From positions 620,001-684,000 of the forward strand of contig NZ_KB899538.1 of the NCBI RefSeq assembly GCF_000378305.1: a stretch of 64,000 nt of DNA. The letters are read 5' to 3'. Source of the DNA: Thioalkalivibrio sp. ALJ12 (GTDB taxonomy: Bacteria; Pseudomonadota; Gammaproteobacteria; Ectothiorhodospirales; Ectothiorhodospiraceae). The notes under the pieces are model-generated. The model worked only from the letters and a program-made list of their open reading frames with translations. It did no database searches and had not been told where the DNA came from. This document shows positions 26,711 to 36,009 of the stretch, in pieces. The position numbers and the translations under genes were made by a program. Within the stretch, counting starts at the first letter, position 1. Every line of letters begins with the position of its first letter.

Positions 26711-28111
26711 ATGGCGCAAGGCCAGCCAATCTACGAGGCTCGCATTCCGATCCACCCGCGATCGGTCAAGGGCCGTTTTCGCAACCTCAAGACCGGGATC
26801 CTTCTCCTGGCCTACGGGGTGTTCTTTGGCCTCCCCTGGCTGCGCTGGGACCGAGAATACGGTCCGAGCCAGGCGGTGCTGTTCGATATCCCCAACCGAC
26901 AGTTCTTCCTGTTTGATCTGGTCGTCTACGCCCAGGACATCTTCTGGCTGGCGGGCTTCCTGGTCGTCGCGGCGCTATTGCTGTTCTTTGTCACCGGCGT
27001 GCTGGGTCGGGTCTTCTGTGGCTATTTCTGCTTCCAGACGCTTTGGACCGACGTGTTCATGTACCTGGAGCGCAAGATCCAGGGCGAGCGGCCGGCCCGT
27101 CTCCGCCTGTCCAAGCAGCCCTGGAATGTCGAGAAGCTCTGGAAACTGGGCGCGACGCACCTCTCCTGGCTCCTCGTCGCCTTTGCCACGGGGCTCGGCT
27201 TCGTCCTGTACTGGGCTGATGCCCCGACTCTGGCACGCGACTTCTTCAGCGGTGATGCCCGGTTCGCCGCGTACGTGACTGCGGGCCTGCTGACCGCCAC
27301 CACCTATACCTTTGCCGGGTTGGCGCGCGAACAGGTCTGTACCTTCATCTGTCCGTACGCCCGATTCCAGAGCGTGATGTTCGATCGCGATACCCTGATC
27401 GTTTCCTATGACCAGAACCGCGGCGAGGGCTCAGCGGGTCGCGCGAAGGTGAAAGCGGGCCTGAAGACCCGAGAGGGGCGACAGGCGGCCGGGGTCGGTG
27501 ACTGCATCGATTGCGGGTACTGCGTCCAGGTGTGTCCTACAGGGATCGACATCCGCGATGGGCTGCAGGTCTCGTGTATCCACTGTGCCCTGTGCATTGA
27601 TGCCTGCGACACCATCATGGACAAACAGGGCTGGCCCCGCGGCTTGATCGGCTATTCGTCGGAGCGTGAGCTCGAAGGCGGCAAGACCCGCTGGCTGAAG
27701 GGCAAGACGCTTGGATACGGGGCGGCGGTGCTAGTGGTCGTCGGTGCGCTGGTCTTCAGTATCCTCGAACGCCCGCCGGTCGATGTGAACGTCAACCAGG
27801 TGCGACAGCCGCTATTCGTGCAGATGTCCGACGGTCGGGTGCAGAACAGCTACGAATTGCGCCTGAACAACGTCTCCGACCAGAAGCTCGATTTTACGCT
27901 CGATATCGATGGGCTCGAGGGCGCGACGCTCGACCTGGGCCAGGTCGAGCAGATCCGGCTTGAACCCGGCCAGCGGCTGACCGTACTGGCCCGCATACGC
28001 CACGACGTGGAGGCCGGGGCGGATTCGCCGCTCCGCTTCTATTTCGTGATCCGCGATCGCGAGGGACGGATCGACCCGGTCGAGGCCGATGCCCGCTTCA
28101 GCCACCGCTGA
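26711..28111 (+). CDS. ccoG: CcoG (FixG/RdxA) cupric reductase-like assembly protein
   Basis: A 466-aa membrane iron-sulfur protein. About five helices, the motif GRVFCGYFCFQTLWTD, and two [4Fe-4S] groups (CIDCGYCVQVCPTGIDIR and CIHCALCIDACDTIM) match CcoG, which reduces Cu2+ to Cu+ for insertion into cbb3 oxidase. A periplasmic Ig-like C-terminal domain starts after helix VLVVVGALVFSIL. ATG at 26711 lies behind GGGAGGATT. It starts 160 bases after ccoP, in a gap with no evident structure. Confidence 0.95.
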   Translation: MAQGQPIYEARIPIHPRSVKGRFRNLKTGILLLAYGVFFGLPWLRWDREYGPSQAVLFDIPNRQFFLFDLVVYAQDIFWLAGFLVVAALLLFFVTGVLGRVFCGYFCFQTLWTDVFMYLERKIQGERPARLRLSKQPWNVEKLWKLGATHLSWLLVAFATGLGFVLYWADAPTLARDFFSGDARFAAYVTAGLLTATTYTFAGLAREQVCTFICPYARFQSVMFDRDTLIVSYDQNRGEGSAGRAKVKAGLKTREGRQAAGVGDCIDCGYCVQVCPTGIDIRDGLQVSCIHCALCIDACDTIMDKQGWPRGLIGYSSERELEGGKTRWLKGKTLGYGAAVLVVVGALVFSILERPPVDVNVNQVRQPLFVQMSDGRVQNSYELRLNNVSDQKLDFTLDIDGLEGATLDLGQVEQIRLEPGQRLTVLARIRHDVEAGADSPLRFYFVIRDREGRIDPVEADARFSHR

Positions 28112-28120
28112 CCGCGCGGC

Positions 28121-28287
28121 CAGGGAAACGCTGAATTATCGGCGTTTCCCTGCGGCACATGGACGTGCCGCCGGAAATCGACCACCGCAGGTGGTTGATT
28201 TCGAAGCAAGCTGCAAATCCCTTTGCTCGTGCAAAGGCCGAAAGACGGTGAAGCGCCGCGTGCGGCTCTGAAAGCCAGGACGGCTTT
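28121..28287 (+). repeat. Array of five consecutive hairpins between ccoG and ccoH
   Basis: The 276-base gap between ccoG and ccoH holds five inverted repeats in a row: CAGGGAAACGC at 28121-28131 with its complement at 28142-28152; GAAATCGACCACC at 28174-28186 with 28190-28202 (one G:T pair); CCTTTGC-TCGT-GCAAAGG at 28220-28237; GCCGC-GT-GCGGC at 28255-28266; and AAAGCC-N5-GGCTTT at 28271-28287. None has a real T run. They could be a processing or stability element, or a structured RNA; no known family was recognised. Confidence 0.6.
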
Positions 28288-28387
28288 ATTGAGCGCTTTT
28301 ATAAGATACGACAATCCGGCTGGCGAAACTGGCGCGCCGCCAACCGAGTGATACCCTGCTGCGCCGGAACGACACGATGAAGACATC

Positions 28388-29215
28388 ATGAGCAATCTCG
28401 TCATCTCCCTTGGACTGGGCAGCGCCGCGCTCGCGCTGCTGTTTGCGCTGATCTACAAGTTCACCCGTCTGCGCGCCTACAACACGGCCGCCGTGGTGGT
28501 GGCGATCATGCTGTTCGTGTTCATCCCGACCTCCATCCTCACCTGGCAGGGCGCGGATGTGTTCGCGATCCATCTCGCGCTGTACATCATCGTGCCCTAC
28601 GGGCTGGGCATCATCCTCACCCAGAAGGAGGCGGAAGCCGAGGACGGACAGAAGGGATCGTTCAGCCTGCACTGGGCGCCGCTGGTGATTGTCGGCTTTT
28701 TTACGATCATCGCGTCGGTCCAGGCGGTCCTGATCACGCTCGCCCACAACGGCATGCCGGAGCGCTTTATCGGCACCCTGCTGCCCGAGCCCGAGACGCC
28801 GGCCGAGCGCGTGACCTCGGCCTTCCCCGGGACTGTCGGCGGCATCCAGGAGCGCGACGAGGCCCTCGCCGTGCACCGCATGACGCGGCTCCAGGAACAG
28901 CGCGAACTGGGCTGGCAGGTGCGCCAGGGCTGGGTGGAAACCCCGGTCGAAGGGGAGAGCGCCACCTTCCAGGTGGAAGTCCTGGATGCCGAGGGGCGTC
29001 CGATCTCCGATGCCGATATCAGTGGCCTGTTCATGTGGGTCGCCGACGAACGCCGCGACCAGGCCTTCGAGATGCAGTCGATCGGTGAAGGGCTCTATCA
29101 GGTCGAGCTGTCACTGCCATCGCCGGGGCGCTGGGACCTGCGCTTCCATATCGAACACGACGGCCAGCTGGTCGAACAGCAGGCGCGCACCCGCGTTCGC
29201 GGCCAGTCCAGCTAA
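28388..29215 (+). CDS. ccoH: CcoH/FixH-like protein with an extra N-terminal membrane domain
   Basis: The C-terminal part (about residues 155-270) looks like the periplasmic FixH domain (GWVETPVEGESATFQVEVLDAEG..., F.MWV...LP.PGRWDLRF), here preceded by about four helices in residues 5-113. Ordinary CcoH is about 150-180 aa with one helix, so this 275-aa version carries an added membrane domain. CcoH binds the oxidase subunits during assembly. Position between ccoG and ccoI supports the call; the N-terminal domain is not recognised. The start is ATG at 28388. Confidence 0.75.
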   Translation: MSNLVISLGLGSAALALLFALIYKFTRLRAYNTAAVVVAIMLFVFIPTSILTWQGADVFAIHLALYIIVPYGLGIILTQKEAEAEDGQKGSFSLHWAPLVIVGFFTIIASVQAVLITLAHNGMPERFIGTLLPEPETPAERVTSAFPGTVGGIQERDEALAVHRMTRLQEQRELGWQVRQGWVETPVEGESATFQVEVLDAEGRPISDADISGLFMWVADERRDQAFEMQSIGEGLYQVELSLPSPGRWDLRFHIEHDGQLVEQQARTRVRGQSS

Positions 29216-29230
29216 TCTCGCCGACCGCCG

Positions 29231-31792
29231 GTGAGCGGATCACGCCCCGAGCCCGATTCCACGGCCACGCCCGCTGACACGGGTGGTGGCTGTTTTCACT
29301 GTGGTCTGCCGATTCCGGGCGGTGCGCATTACCCGGTCCTGTTCGAGGGACGCGAGCAGTCAACCTGCTGTCCCGGCTGCCAGGCGGTCGCCGGGGCGAT
29401 CATCGAGCGCGGCCTGGGCGCTTACTATCACCATCGTCCGGCGCCGCCCGGGCAGGCCGGCGAACCCCTGGTCCCCGACGAGCTGCGGGAGCTCGAACTC
29501 TTCGATACCGAGGCCGTCCAGCGTTCGTTCGTGACACCGGCATCAGACGCCGCCACCAGCGGCGGCCCCCGGCTCGAGGCGGCACTGATCCTCGAGGGGA
29601 TCACCTGCGCCGCCTGCGTCTGGTTGAACGAGCGCCATGTGCAGTCCCTGCCGGGCGTGATCGCCTTCAGCATCAACTACTCGACCCATCGCGCCCGCCT
29701 GGTCTGGGACCCGGAGCGCATCGCCCTGTCCGCGATCCTCAAGGCGATCCGCGATATCGGTTACCACGCCCACCCGTACGATCCGGGCACCCGCGAGAAG
29801 GCGATTGCCCGCGAACGCGGTGTGGCGCTGCGCCGGATCGGGGTGGCCGCGCTCGGCATGATGCAGGTGATGATGCTGGCCCTGGCCATCTGGCTGGGCG
29901 AGGACGACGCCCAGCATGCCGACCTGATGCAGTTCATGCGCTGGGTGGCAGCGGCCCTGACTACCCCCGTGGTCTTCTACTCGGCCATCCCGTTCTACCA
30001 GAGCGCATGGCGCGATCTGCGCCAGCGAAGGCTCGGCATGGATGTTCCGGTGAGCCTGGCGATCATCGTGACCTACGTGGCCAGTCTTTACGCGGTCCTG
30101 CTCGGGACCGGCGAGCATGTCTACTTCGAGTCGGTCGTCATGTTTGTCTTCTTCCTGCTGACCAGTCGCTACCTCGAGTTGATCGCGCGACAGCATGCGA
30201 GCCAGGCCATCGATCGCCTGGATCGACTGGTGCCGGCCCTGGCCCATCGACTGGATGCCGGCGGCCAGGAGGAGCCCGTGGCCCTTGGCGACCTGAGCCC
30301 CGGCGACCGTGTACGCGTCCGGCCCGGAGAGTCGGTCCCGGCCGATGGCGTGGTCGCCCAGGGGCGTTCCACCATTAACCGTGCCTTGCTGACTGGCGAA
30401 CCGGATCCCGAGCCGGTTGCCGCGGGCGACGAAGTCGTGGGCGGCACCGTCAATGTCGATGGGCCGCTGGTCGTGGAGGTCCGCCGCGTCGGCGCCGAGA
30501 CCACGCTGGCCGCGATCCAGCGCCTGCTCGATCGCGCGCAGAGTGAGAAACCCCGGATCGCCCGTCTCGCCGAGACCGGGACCGGCTGGTTTGTCGGGGC
30601 GGTCCTGCTCCTGACCGCCCTCGCAGGCCTCGTCTGGTATGCCTGGATCGACCCCAGCCGGGCGCTGTGGGTGATGGTGGCGATGCTGGTCGCCACCTGT
30701 CCCTGCGCATTGGCGCTGGCAACACCCGTCGCGCTCACCGCGACCACGGGCACGCTGTCACGCCTGGGGCTCCTGGTAACGCGCGGCCGCACCCTGGAGG
30801 CCCTGGCGCGTGTCGATACCGTCTGCCTGGACAAGACGGGCACCCTGACCGAGGGCCGCCCGCGCCTCGTGGCACAGCAGGATCATGTGGCGCCGCCACC
30901 AGGGCAGGACTGGCGCACGTGGGCCGCGGCGCTGGAGGCCCATTCGGAACACCCTCTATCGCGGGCCTTCCGTGAGGCCGTGCCCGCCCCCGGCGTGGCT
31001 GCCCGGGCCGTCCATAACGAGCCGGGCAGTGGACTGGTCGGCCAGATTGACGGGCGCGAGGTGGCGATCGGGGGGCGCGGAATGCTGTCGCAAGCGGACC
31101 CTCCGGCCGCCGAGGCCCCGGCGGATAGTCCGTTCGCCTCGCCGGTCTGGCTGGTGGTGGATGGTCAGCCGGTTGCGACCTTCTGGCTCGCCGACACGCC
31201 ACGACCCGAGGCGGCCGAGACGGTCGCGACGCTGCGCGCGCGCGGGCTCGAGGTGATACTCCTGACCGGCGACCGTCCGGAGGCGGGGCAGCGCTTCGCT
31301 GAGCACCTGGGTATCGACCGGTTCCATGGCGGCCTGACGCCGGAGGACAAGCTGCGCCATGTACGCGACCTCCAGGCTGAGGGCCGCACCGTGCTGATGG
31401 CCGGGGAGGGAATCAACGACGCGCCGGTGCTCGCGGGGGCGGATGTCTCCCTGGCCATGGGTGGTGGTACCCGTCTGGCGCAGACCCAGGCCGATCTCGT
31501 GCTAACTTCCGACCGCCTGGATCGGTTGCCGGAAGCACTGGATCAGGCCCGCCGCACGACGCGAATCGTGCGCCAGAACATTGCCTGGGCCATCGGCTAC
31601 AATGCAGTCGCCCTGCCGTTTGCCGCTGCCGGCCTGCTCACGCCCTGGCTGGCCGCGTTGGGGATGTCGATGAGTTCCCTGCTGGTGGTGGGCAATGCCC
31701 TGCGTCTGCGTCCGGGGCGCGACCGTGTGGCCGCTCCGCGCGAGCACGCCAGTCGTGCGCCTGCCGAGGCGTCTGCCTCGCCCCCGGGTTGA
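29231..31792 (+). CDS. ccoI: CcoI-type copper P1B-ATPase
   Basis: An 853-aa copper pump needed to supply CuB of cbb3 oxidase. Order: N-terminal Cys-rich domain (C21FHC24 and CCPGC at 46-50), a heavy-metal domain with GITCAACV (C126, C129), membrane helices, the transport motif CPC at 490-492, the phosphorylation site DKTGT at 534, and the hinge. The hinge reads GEGINDAP with Glu726 where P-type ATPases have GDGxND; the rest is intact. The GTG start at 29231 has only a weak ribosome binding site and lies 15 bases after ccoH. Confidence 0.94.
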   Translation: MSGSRPEPDSTATPADTGGGCFHCGLPIPGGAHYPVLFEGREQSTCCPGCQAVAGAIIERGLGAYYHHRPAPPGQAGEPLVPDELRELELFDTEAVQRSFVTPASDAATSGGPRLEAALILEGITCAACVWLNERHVQSLPGVIAFSINYSTHRARLVWDPERIALSAILKAIRDIGYHAHPYDPGTREKAIARERGVALRRIGVAALGMMQVMMLALAIWLGEDDAQHADLMQFMRWVAAALTTPVVFYSAIPFYQSAWRDLRQRRLGMDVPVSLAIIVTYVASLYAVLLGTGEHVYFESVVMFVFFLLTSRYLELIARQHASQAIDRLDRLVPALAHRLDAGGQEEPVALGDLSPGDRVRVRPGESVPADGVVAQGRSTINRALLTGEPDPEPVAAGDEVVGGTVNVDGPLVVEVRRVGAETTLAAIQRLLDRAQSEKPRIARLAETGTGWFVGAVLLLTALAGLVWYAWIDPSRALWVMVAMLVATCPCALALATPVALTATTGTLSRLGLLVTRGRTLEALARVDTVCLDKTGTLTEGRPRLVAQQDHVAPPPGQDWRTWAAALEAHSEHPLSRAFREAVPAPGVAARAVHNEPGSGLVGQIDGREVAIGGRGMLSQADPPAAEAPADSPFASPVWLVVDGQPVATFWLADTPRPEAAETVATLRARGLEVILLTGDRPEAGQRFAEHLGIDRFHGGLTPEDKLRHVRDLQAEGRTVLMAGEGINDAPVLAGADVSLAMGGGTRLAQTQADLVLTSDRLDRLPEALDQARRTTRIVRQNIAWAIGYNAVALPFAAAGLLTPWLAALGMSMSSLLVVGNALRLRPGRDRVAAPREHASRAPAEASASPPG

Positions 31793-31823
31793 GGCTCGGC
31801 GCAGGACGGGTAGACTGGTCGCC

Positions 31824-32045
31824 ATGTCGATTCTTTACCTGTTGATCCCGCTGGCGATGCTGTTTGCCCTGGTCGTGGGGATGGTCCTGCTGTGGGCGAT
31901 ACGGTCGGGTCAGTACGATGACCTCGAGGGTCCGGCGCACCGTATCCTGATGGATGACGATGATCCGCGGATCCCGACTACCGAAGACGACGAGAAGGAC
32001 CAGACTTCCAGGGAGACGCAGCGACCGGAAGACCGACCGCGCTGA
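31824..32045 (+). CDS. ccoS: CcoS cbb3 oxidase maturation protein
   Basis: A 73-aa protein with one N-terminal helix (SILYLLIPLAMLFALVVGMVLLWAI) followed by SGQYDDLEGPAHRILMDDD, the diagnostic CcoS sequence. CcoS is required for haem b and CuB insertion. The acidic tail is somewhat long. ATG at 31824 lies 31 bases after ccoI. Confidence 0.94.
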   Translation: MSILYLLIPLAMLFALVVGMVLLWAIRSGQYDDLEGPAHRILMDDDDPRIPTTEDDEKDQTSRETQRPEDRPR

Positions 32046-32123
32046 TCCGGAAACTTGCGCCGGGGCCTCCTGCCGCTTAACCTTTACCCATTCTTAAATC
32101 GATGTGTGTTGAGGGCTTTGGCT

Positions 32124-32228
32124 ATGCGTGAGTGGTTTACCTTTGCGAACTTCCCGTTGACGTTCACTGCCGCCCTGATCATCTGGTCCTGGATCAGCTT
32201 CTTCTCGGTGATCCTGTTCGGCGGCTGA
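32124..32228 (+). CDS. 34-aa single-helix membrane peptide at the end of the cco cluster
   Basis: An ATG at 32124 behind GAGGG starts a 34-codon frame ending at TGA 32226-32228, followed by a terminator. The product (MREWFTFANFPLTFTAAL..., then SWISFFSVILFGG) is one hydrophobic helix with a charged N-terminus. Its place directly after ccoS, 78 bases away and before the terminator, suggests an accessory peptide comparable in size to CcoM. No sequence homologue was recognised; translation is inferred from the ribosome binding site and clean membrane profile. Confidence 0.6.
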   Translation: MREWFTFANFPLTFTAALIIWSWISFFSVILFGG

Positions 32229-32272
32229 GCCAGGGATTCCCGCGCGCCGCGTGAGCGGCGCCGGAAGCCATC

Positions 32273-32310
32273 AAAAAGGCCCCGATCGCATAAGCGGTCG
32301 GGGCCTTTTT
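32273..32310. terminator. Terminator between the cco cluster and rpoH
   Basis: AAAAAGGCCCCGATCGC (32273-32289) pairs with GCGGTCGGGGCCTTTTT (32294-32310), one mismatch-like G:T pair and a four-base loop. It has A and T runs at both ends and serves two converging units. Confidence 0.92.
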
Positions 32311-32336
32311 CGTTGGGGGGTTGCCTGGGTAGCGAA

Positions 32337-33206
<870 letters not shown>

Positions 33207-33240
33207 CGTGATGGATGCCTCCTGAGAATAAAGCCAGAGA

Positions 33241-33267
33241 TTAGCACTCGTGTCAGTAGAGTGCTAA
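33241..33267 (-). promoter_or_regulatory. CIRCE operator (HrcA binding site) upstream of rpoH
   Basis: TTAGCACTC (33241-33249) and GAGTGCTAA (33259-33267) are perfect inverted arms separated by nine bases, exactly the CIRCE consensus bound by HrcA. It lies 34 bases before the rpoH start and after the ftsX stop. CIRCE is usually found before groES or dnaK; here it would repress the heat-shock sigma gene itself. Confidence 0.95.
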
Positions 33268-33309
33268 ACCCGCTGAAAGTTCCGGGAGTTATTGCTGTTT
33301 CGCATGCGC

Positions 33310-34239
33310 TCAAGGCGCGTCGCGCAGCGCGTGGCCGCTGCCCAGTCGGGCACCCAGCCAGCCCAGTATCAGGCCCACCACGATCAGGCCCAGAAGATCT
33401 CCTGCATGCGGCAGGCGCAGGGTGAACTCCAGGTCGAATGCGGCAGCCGCCTCGGTCAGCGGTTCGCGGCTCAGCGCGACCCCCACCAGCAGCAGGATAA
33501 CGCTGAAAACACCCCCACCGAACCCGGTCAGCACACCCCCGTACAGCGACGGACGGCGCAGAAACCGGTGGGTGGCGCCACTGATGCGCGAGATCGCGAT
33601 TTCTTCCTGGCGCTCGCGCAGTTCCGAGGCGGTGGCGAGCGCCAGGATCAGTACGGCGCCGAGCCCCAGCAGCGCGGCAACCACGGACAGGATGCGCAGG
33701 CCCAGCTCGTGCAGGCTGTTGAGTTGGCGCACCCACTCGTCGTCGGCGACTACCCCGGCCTCGGGCGCTAACGCCCGCAGGTCGTCACGCAACGCCGCCA
33801 CCGTATCCGGCTGGGTGCTGGCGGGAACGACGTCAATCACGTCCGGTAACGGGTTGTCCTCCAGCCAGTCGAGCAGTTCCGGGTCCGGCAGGCTGTCGCG
33901 GTAGGCGCCCAGTGCGGTGTCGGCGTCGATGCGCTCCCAGCGAGCAACACGTTCGTCATCGTCCAGCGCATCCTCGAGCCGCCCGGCCGTCTCTTCGTCG
34001 ACATGATCGAGATAGAGCGCGATGCGCGGGTCGTGGTCGACATGCGCTGACAGGGCGCGCGCGTTGTCCAGCAGGACCCAGAGATAGGCAGGGAGCGCGA
34101 GGATGAAGCCCAGTACCGCGATGGTGATCAGGCTCAGGACCGGGGCCTGCAGTCGCCGGCCAAGACTGCGCCGGGCGGCATCGCGGTGGCTGTCCAGCCA
34201 GGCCGGTAGGGCATCAATCAGGCGGCGCCCGGGTCTCAT
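33310..34239 (-). CDS. ftsX: Cell-division ABC transporter permease FtsX
   Basis: A 309-aa membrane protein with the FtsX plan: a cytoplasmic N-terminus, one helix (SLITIAVLGFILALPAYLWVL), a periplasmic loop (residues 60-180, IALYLDHVDEETAG...), and three C-terminal helices with the ELRERQEEIAISRISGATHRFLR stretch. With FtsE it controls septal peptidoglycan hydrolases. It overlaps ftsE by four bases. Confidence 0.94.
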   Translation of the reverse strand: MRPGRRLIDALPAWLDSHRDAARRSLGRRLQAPVLSLITIAVLGFILALPAYLWVLLDNARALSAHVDHDPRIALYLDHVDEETAGRLEDALDDDERVARWERIDADTALGAYRDSLPDPELLDWLEDNPLPDVIDVVPASTQPDTVAALRDDLRALAPEAGVVADDEWVRQLNSLHELGLRILSVVAALLGLGAVLILALATASELRERQEEIAISRISGATHRFLRRPSLYGGVLTGFGGGVFSVILLLVGVALSREPLTEAAAAFDLEFTLRLPHAGDLLGLIVVGLILGWLGARLGSGHALRDAP

Positions 34240-34907
34240 GCGCTCGCCCCGCCGCGAGCCTCGATGCGGCCATTTTCCAGGTGCAGCACCGGTTTGCCCA
34301 TGCGGCCGATCAGTTCCTGGTCATGGCTCGCGATCAGGGCGGTCATGCCGACGCGGTTGAAGTCGTCGAACAGCGCGAGGATCTCCTCCGAAAGGGCCGG
34401 GTCCAGGTTGCCGGTCGGCTCGTCCGCAAGCAGCAGTACCGGCCGGTGCACGATGGCCCGGGCGATGCCGACGCGTTGCTGCTCCCCTGCGGACAGGGTG
34501 CGCGGGTTGACCGTCTCCTTGTGCAGCAACCCGACCTTGTCCAGCGCCGCGCGCACCCGCTTGCGCATCTCCGGGCGACGGTAGGCCAGGATCTCCAGCG
34601 GCAGGGCGACGTTGTCGAACACGGGGCGGTCGAACAGCAGGCGATGGTCCTGGAAGACCAGGCCGATGCTGCGGCGAAAGCGCGGGATGGCCCGAGCCGA
34701 CAGGCGGTCCAGTTCGTGCCCGTTCACGCGGATGCGGCCGCGGGTCGGGCGTTCCAGACCGGCGATCAGGCGCAGCAGCGTACTCTTGCCGGCCCCGGAC
34801 GGGCCGGTGACAAAGGCCATCGCGCCGGCATCCACGCGCAGGCTGACATTGGACAGCGCATCGGCCGCGCTGCCAAAGCGCTTGGTTACGCGCTGCAACT
34901 GGATCAT
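34236..34907 (-). CDS. ftsE: Cell-division ABC transporter ATPase FtsE
   Basis: A 223-aa ABC ATPase: Walker A GPSGAGKS at 35-42, the signature LSAGEQQRVGIARA and Walker B LLLADEPTGNLDP. The Y-loop and DHRLLFDRPVFDNVALPLEI segment are typical of FtsE. It drives FtsX at the septum. ATG at 34907, five bases after ftsY. Confidence 0.96.
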   Translation of the reverse strand: MIQLQRVTKRFGSAADALSNVSLRVDAGAMAFVTGPSGAGKSTLLRLIAGLERPTRGRIRVNGHELDRLSARAIPRFRRSIGLVFQDHRLLFDRPVFDNVALPLEILAYRRPEMRKRVRAALDKVGLLHKETVNPRTLSAGEQQRVGIARAIVHRPVLLLADEPTGNLDPALSEEILALFDDFNRVGMTALIASHDQELIGRMGKPVLHLENGRIEARGGASA

Positions 34908-34912
34908 GCCGG

Positions 34913-35956
34913 CTAGTTTTCCTCGCGACCCAGCAGTGCCCGGACGAACGCGCGGGCATCAAAGCGCTGCAGGTCTTCGGCCTTCTCGCCCACGCCGATA
35001 AAGCGCACCGGTACCCCCAGTTGCTCGGCCAGCGCGAACAGAACGCCGCCCTTGGCGGTACCGTCCAGCTTGGTGACCACGATCCCGGTCAGCCCCAGGG
35101 CCTCGTGGAACTGCCGTGCCTGGCTCAGCGCGTTCTGGCCGGTGCCGCCGTCGACCACCAGCAGCACCTCGTCCGGGGCGCTTTCGTCCAGCCGGCCCAT
35201 CACGCGCTTCACCTTGCGCACTTCGTCCATCAGGTTGGTCTGGGTGTGCAGGCGTCCTGCGGTATCGGCGATCAGGATTTCGGTCTTGCGCGCCTGGGCG
35301 GCCTGGAGGCCGTCGTAGACCACGGAGGCCGAGTCGGCCCCGGTCCCCTGGGCGATCACCGGGACGCCATTGCGTTCGCCCCAGGTCTGCAGCTGTTCCA
35401 CCGCGGCCGCGCGGAAGGTGTCCCCGGCGGCCAGCAGCACCGAGCGGCCCTCGTCCTTGAAGCGATGCGCCAGTTTGCCGATCGTGGTGGTCTTGCCAGC
35501 ACCGTTGATGCCGACCACCAGGATCGAAAACGGCCGCTCGGCCTGCGGGATATCCAGCGGCCGCGAGACCGGTTCCAGGATCTCCACCATCGCGGTCTCG
35601 AGCGCGTCCATCAGCGCGTCGGCGTTGTCCAGCTCGCGCCGTTTTACCTCGCGGGTGATACGATCCATGATCCGCTGGGTCGCATCCAGGCCGACATCGG
35701 CCAGGAGCAGGCGCTCTTCCAGTTCCTCGAACAGCTCGTCGTCGATCTTGCGCCGGAACAGGCTCTTGAGGTCGCCGCCGAGGGCCTGGCCGGTCTTGGC
35801 CAGGCCCTGGCGCAGGCGCTGGAACCAGCCGCCACGGGCCGGTTGCGCGTCGGGTTCCGGCTCGGGTGCCGCCGCGGTTTCCGGCGGGGCCTCCGGCGTG
35901 GTATCCGGGCTGGGCGTGGCGGATTCTTCGGATTTCTTCTTGCGGAAACCGAACAT
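34913..35956 (-). CDS. ftsY: Signal recognition particle receptor FtsY
   Basis: A 347-aa GTPase that docks SRP-ribosome complexes on the membrane. A short acidic, Pro/Glu-rich N-terminus (residues 1-45) precedes the N domain and the G domain with GINGAGKTTT, DTAGR and TKLDG. First gene of the ftsY-ftsE-ftsX-rpoH group; only 53 bases separate it from the divergent M16 peptidase gene. Confidence 0.97.
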   Translation of the reverse strand: MFGFRKKKSEESATPSPDTTPEAPPETAAAPEPEPDAQPARGGWFQRLRQGLAKTGQALGGDLKSLFRRKIDDELFEELEERLLLADVGLDATQRIMDRITREVKRRELDNADALMDALETAMVEILEPVSRPLDIPQAERPFSILVVGINGAGKTTTIGKLAHRFKDEGRSVLLAAGDTFRAAAVEQLQTWGERNGVPVIAQGTGADSASVVYDGLQAAQARKTEILIADTAGRLHTQTNLMDEVRKVKRVMGRLDESAPDEVLLVVDGGTGQNALSQARQFHEALGLTGIVVTKLDGTAKGGVLFALAEQLGVPVRFIGVGEKAEDLQRFDARAFVRALLGREEN

Positions 35957-36009
35957 GTTTCAGGTGGTCCAGTAGAAAGTGTTCATGCTAGCACGGGGAT
36001 CGTATTGCA

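Noticed and set aside
28192-28210. Possible FNR box (TTGAT-TTCG-AAGCA) before ccoH
   Set aside because: The second half matches only three of five bases and the sequence belongs to a hairpin.
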